Shown piece after piece: positions 6,782 to 8,839 of a DNA stretch of 8,839 bases. Source of the DNA: Lautropia sp. SCN 70-15 (GTDB lineage: Bacteria > Pseudomonadota > Gammaproteobacteria > Burkholderiales > Burkholderiaceae_E); assembly GCA_001724315.1 (NCBI GenBank), contig MEEC01000104.1, positions 1-8,839 of the forward strand, in the 5' to 3' direction. The notes under the pieces are model-generated. The model saw only the letters and a list, made by a program, of their open reading frames with translations. It ran no database searches and was not told where the DNA came from. The position numbers were made by a program, and so were the translations under genes. Positions within the stretch are counted from its first letter, which is position 1. The number at the start of each line of letters is the position of its first letter.

Positions 6782-7035
6782 GCATCAGGGCGAAGCCCCT
6801 GCGGTGGCGGCCCGCGAGCGCGGCCGGTAAATCAGGGCGGCGTCCGGTAATCCTTTCCGAAGGTTTCGGGCCCGCGACGCGCAATGCTCGCGGTGCGGCG
6901 TCGCGTCCCCCGGCCGTCGGCTCCCCGCCCCCGGGCATGTGGATTGCACGGAGAACGGTGCGAGCGCATGGCCGGCCCCCGGCCGCGCCGCGCGTCGCAC
7001 ATCCAGCCATTCCTCACTCGAACAAGGAGCTCGTC
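6782..7035. other. Largest intergenic region, before the CsbD-family gene
   Basis: These 254 bp lack a convincing gene. A short imperfect stem (CAGGG/CCCTG, about 6787-6802) follows the transporter stop, but no T-run follows it. A palindrome GGCCGG-CCC-CCGGCC lies at 6970-6984. GTGCGGCG near 6893 recurs at 7422-7429. The 3' end carries the 12-mer shared with the lipoprotein gene leader and the Shine-Dalgarno AAGGAG at 7024-7029. No clear -35/-10 pair is visible, so the promoter may belong to an alternative sigma factor. Confidence 0.5.
6989..7000 (+). promoter_or_regulatory. Leader 12-mer CGCGCGTCGCAC, copy 1 (CsbD-family gene)
   Basis: The 12-mer ends 35 nt before the CsbD-family ATG. An identical copy at 7428-7439 ends 34 nt before the lipoprotein ATG. 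In both leaders CGAAC and then GGAG follow before the start codon. Seen directly; a shared promoter or operator role is inferred. Confidence 0.35.
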
Positions 7036-7251
7036 ATGAACTGGAACATCGTCGAAGGAAACTGGCAGCAACTGAAAGGCAAGATCAAGGAGCAGTGGGG
7101 CGAACTCACCGACGACCAGCTCGATGTCATCGCCGGCAAGCGCGACCAGCTGCTCGGACGCATCCAGGAGGCCTACGGCGTCAGCCAGGAAGAGGCCGAG
7201 CGCCAGGTGCGCGAGTTCGAGACCGGCTACGACAAGACCCGCAGCCATTGA
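7036..7251 (+). CDS. CsbD-family general stress protein
   Basis: A complete 71-residue, highly charged, soluble helical protein of the CsbD family (E. coli YjbJ, Bacillus CsbD). The signature is present from the start: MNWNIVEGNWQQLKGKIKEQ, then WGELTDDQLDVIAGKRDQL and the tail GVSQEEAERQVREFE. The length matches the family. Members accumulate strongly under general, osmotic or stationary-phase stress, but their biochemical role is not established. ATG 7036 has an excellent Shine-Dalgarno AAGGAG six bases upstream. Its stop lies 14 nt before the first ATG of the following small ORF, and a TTG in that frame overlaps the stop (TTGA). A long GC-rich leader precedes it, and the leader motif shared with the lipoprotein gene suggests joint control. 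Confidence 0.95.
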   Translation: MNWNIVEGNWQQLKGKIKEQWGELTDDQLDVIAGKRDQLLGRIQEAYGVSQEEAERQVREFETGYDKTRSH

Positions 7252-7265
7252 CCGGCACCTGGTCC

Positions 7266-7409
7266 ATGTCGACGCAGGCCCGGATGCCTCGATGCGCGGT
7301 CGCCTTCTTCTTCCTGTTCCTCTTCTTCGCCGTCGTCAGCCTGATCCTGGCCCGTCCGGCGGGCCGGACGCCTCGCGTGGAACGCTACGTGAACGCACGA
7401 AACGACTGA
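7266..7409 (+). CDS. Small single-span membrane protein, 47 residues, hypothetical
   Basis: I do not recognise a family. The frame encodes a short polar N-terminus, one strongly hydrophobic segment (AVAFFFLFLFFAVVSLILA, about residues 11-29) and a basic tail RPAGRTPRVERYVNARND. This is typical of small inner-membrane proteins with one helix and a cytoplasmic basic side. ATG 7266 is used; ATG 7284 (41 residues) and a TTG at 7248 overlapping the CsbD stop are alternatives. None has a strong Shine-Dalgarno, so translation may depend on coupling to the upstream gene. The dense, uninterrupted hydrophobic block followed by a charged tail argues for a real gene, but in DNA this GC-rich a short open frame can arise by chance. 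Confidence 0.5.
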   Translation: MSTQARMPRCAVAFFFLFLFFAVVSLILARPAGRTPRVERYVNARND

Positions 7410-7420
7410 CCGCCGGCTCG

Positions 7421-7440
7421 GGTGCGGCGCGCGTCGCACC
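7421..7440 (+). other. GC-rich hairpin containing leader 12-mer copy 2
   Basis: GGTGCG (7421-7426) pairs with CGCACC (7435-7440) around an 8-nt loop. It lies between the small membrane ORF and the lipoprotein gene. The right half (7428-7439) is the second exact copy of CGCGCGTCGCAC. The lack of a T-run makes a terminator unlikely. A regulatory or mRNA-processing element is possible. Confidence 0.35.
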
Positions 7441-7473
7441 GCCCGGCCGGCGGCCGAACTGGAGGATACGATC

Positions 7474-7833
7474 ATGAATGTTCGACACGCCCTGGCCGCG
7501 CTGGCCTTGCCGCTGGCGCTCGCCGCCTGCGACCGTCAGCCGGAGGCAGCGCCGCCCGAACCGCAAGTCACCGCGTCTTCGAATGATTCGGGCGCCGCCC
7601 CGATCGCGAAATCCGGCGAACAGCCGGTGCCCGGCCCGACCGGAACCGCCTATCCGGTGCCGCCCGCGAGCGCCGCCGCCCAGTCGCCGGCGCCTGCCGA
7701 CGCGGGCAAGGACTCCCCGGCGACGCAGCCGGCGTCGACGCTCTCGGAGGCCGAAGAGGAGAGCAAGATGCCGCTGGCCGGACACGGGAACAACCACTCG
7801 AGCGACTCCCTGAAGGAAGGCGCGTCGAACTGA
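7474..7833 (+). CDS. Small Pro/Ala-rich lipoprotein, hypothetical
   Basis: A 119-residue predicted lipoprotein. The signal peptide MNVRHALAALALPLALAAC ends in lipobox LAAC with the lipidated Cys at residue 19. The +2 residue is Asp, the classic inner-membrane retention signal of enterobacterial lipoproteins, though that rule is not certain here. The mature part is low-complexity, rich in Pro, Ala, Ser and Glu, and probably disordered (for example PEAAPPEPQV and PVPPASAAAQSPAPAD). It ends in a more ordered-looking tail with MPLAGHGNNHSSDSLKE. I know of no assigned function. ATG 7474 is supported by GGAGG (7461-7465), eight bases upstream. It lies 64 nt after the small membrane ORF and shares a leader motif with the CsbD-family gene, so an envelope-stress role is a reasonable guess only. 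Confidence 0.85.
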   Translation: MNVRHALAALALPLALAACDRQPEAAPPEPQVTASSNDSGAAPIAKSGEQPVPGPTGTAYPVPPASAAAQSPAPADAGKDSPATQPASTLSEAEEESKMPLAGHGNNHSSDSLKEGASN

Positions 7834-7861
7834 CCGCGACGCCGTTGAAAGTCCCCCTCGC

Positions 7862-7889
7862 TTCGGGTGACCATCCATCGTTCGGGTGA
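7862..7889 (+). repeat. 9-bp direct repeat TTCGGGTGA, 19-bp period, upstream of the hydrolase gene
   Basis: TTCGGGTGA occurs at 7862-7870 and again at 7881-7889. The 19-bp period is close to two helical turns, so both copies face the same side of the DNA. It lies 33 bp before the hydrolase start and just after the lipoprotein stop. TTGAAA at 7845-7850 resembles a -35 box, but no convincing -10 follows. Binding of an activator or repressor dimer is an inference. Confidence 0.35.
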
Positions 7890-7922
7890 TCTTTCGCGGG
7901 GGTACCGTAACGGAGGACGGCG

Positions 7923-8813
7923 ATGAACGCACCGCAAGCGCTGACGCAGCTCGAGATCGACCTGCGCGTCTTCGATCTCTACGACGAGTACTGCCACGGC
8001 GGCATTGACCGACGCACCTTCCTGGCGAGGTCGGCTGCGGTCACGGTGGGCGGGCTCGCCATGGCGCAGGCTCTGCTGCCAGACTACGCGGCGGCGCAGA
8101 CGATCTCGTTCACCGACGCGCGGATCAAGGCACGGTACGTGAGCTACCCGTCGCCCGGCGGCAACGGGGAGAACATGCGTGGCTACCTGGTCCAGCCGGC
8201 GGGCCAGGGGCCGTTTCCGGCCGTGCTGGTGATCCACGAGAACCGCGGGCTCAATCCCTACATCGAGGACGTCGCCCGCCGCCTGGCGGTCGAGGGCTTT
8301 CTCGCGCTCGCGCCCGACGGCCTGTCTCCGCTCGGCGGCTACCCGGGCAACGACGACGACGGCCGGGCGATGCAGGCGAAGCTCGACCAGCAGAAGCTGC
8401 GCACCGACATGCTGAACGGCGCCCGCTTCGTGAAGGCGCACGCGCTGTCCACCGGCAAACTGGGCGTGACCGGCTTCTGCTGGGGCGGCGGCACGACGAA
8501 CTGGCTGGCCACCGCCATGGGCGCCGACATGCAGGCCGGCGCGCCCTACTACGGGGCGGCCGCCGAAACCGCCAGCGTGCCGAAGATCAAGGCGCCGCTC
8601 CTGATCCACTACGCCGACAAGGACGAGCGGATCAACGCGATGCGGCCGGCCTTCGAGGCCGCCCTGAAGGACGCCGGCGTCCCCTTCGAGGCGCATGTGT
8701 ATCCCGGCACCCAGCACGGCTTCCACAACGACTCCACGCCGCGCTACGACGAGGCGGCCGCGAAGCTGTCCTGGGAGCGGACCCTGGGCTTCTTCCGCAA
8801 GCACCTGACGTAG
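7923..8813 (+). CDS. Dienelactone hydrolase family protein, Tat-exported
   Basis: A complete 296-residue alpha/beta hydrolase of the dienelactone hydrolase family. The N-terminus has a 29-residue polar extension, then twin-arginine motif DRRTFLA (R30, R31), a hydrophobic segment and a likely cleavage site YAAA-Q at 58/59. The folded enzyme should therefore be exported by Tat to the periplasm. The catalytic set matches the family: nucleophile C186 in GFCWGG, acid D234 in YADKDERI, base H265 in TQHGFHND, and the family-specific Glu E106 in VIHENRGL that gates the Cys. The true substrate is unknown; many members hydrolyse esters or lactones other than dienelactone, and no catechol-pathway gene is nearby. 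ATG 7923 has Shine-Dalgarno GGAGG (7912-7916) at ideal spacing. It follows the lipoprotein gene by 89 nt and may have its own promoter. The last 26 nt of the window after its stop show nothing identifiable. Confidence 0.94.
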   Translation: MNAPQALTQLEIDLRVFDLYDEYCHGGIDRRTFLARSAAVTVGGLAMAQALLPDYAAAQTISFTDARIKARYVSYPSPGGNGENMRGYLVQPAGQGPFPAVLVIHENRGLNPYIEDVARRLAVEGFLALAPDGLSPLGGYPGNDDDGRAMQAKLDQQKLRTDMLNGARFVKAHALSTGKLGVTGFCWGGGTTNWLATAMGADMQAGAPYYGAAAETASVPKIKAPLLIHYADKDERINAMRPAFEAALKDAGVPFEAHVYPGTQHGFHNDSTPRYDEAAAKLSWERTLGFFRKHLT

Positions 8814-8839
8814 GAGCGCGCGTTCCCCGGGGCCCGCGC

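Noticed and set aside
6970..6984. GGCCGG-CCC-CCGGCC palindrome as an operator
   Set aside because: Short all-GC palindromes are common at this base composition and nothing else supports a binding site here.
7650..8804. 384-codon antisense frame over the dienelactone hydrolase gene
   Set aside because: It mirrors a well-supported gene and shows no signal peptide, domain or ribosome binding site.
1..8839. CRISPR array, tRNA, rRNA, insertion sequence or attachment site
   Set aside because: No spaced repeat series, no cloverleaf or rRNA motif, no transposase or integrase and no terminal inverted repeats were found by reading both strands.

Overview
This is a GC-rich, gene-dense bacterial chromosomal window. 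It holds nine protein-coding genes, one of them cut by the left edge, and shows no RNA gene, insertion sequence, CRISPR array or phage gene. Base composition, the CsbD-family protein, the Tat-exported dienelactone hydrolase and the short overlapping operon style suggest a proteobacterium, most likely a betaproteobacterium near the Burkholderiales. That assignment is an inference from general gene style, not from a marker gene.

Layout. (1) Positions 1-958, minus strand: the N-terminal 319 residues of a secreted lipoprotein protease of the kexin-like S8B subtilisin type. Asp, His and the oxyanion Asn are visible; the catalytic Ser should lie beyond the window edge. (2) Positions 959-1121: a divergent intergenic region with two perfect hairpins (6-bp and 11-bp stems, both with 5-nt loops), a weak sigma70-like promoter and a C-run polypyrimidine tract. 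(3) Positions 1122-4673, plus: a complete single-chain, biotin-dependent pyruvate carboxylase. (4) Positions 4679-5736: a perfect 14-bp purine tandem repeat with G-quadruplex potential that also serves as the Shine-Dalgarno region of a GNAT acetyltransferase. This gene overlaps by 4 nt (GTGA) an Ogt-type O6-alkylguanine-DNA alkyltransferase. (5) Positions 5828-6781: a ten-helix EamA/DMT transporter. (6) Positions 7036-7833: a CsbD-family stress protein, a tiny single-helix membrane protein and a small Pro/Ala-rich lipoprotein. The first and third share a leader motif at nearly the same distance from their start codons. (7) Positions 7923-8813: a Tat-exported dienelactone-hydrolase-family enzyme, preceded by a 9-bp direct repeat.

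Together the genes cover anaplerosis (pyruvate to oxaloacetate), DNA alkylation repair, metabolite export and an envelope or stress cluster. I see no convincing undescribed multi-gene system. The best leads are in non-coding DNA: the 11-bp dyad upstream of pyc, the purine/pyrimidine tracts flanking pyc, and the shared leader of the CsbD and lipoprotein genes. The kexin-like lipoprotease and the 47-codon membrane peptide are the protein-level items worth a look.
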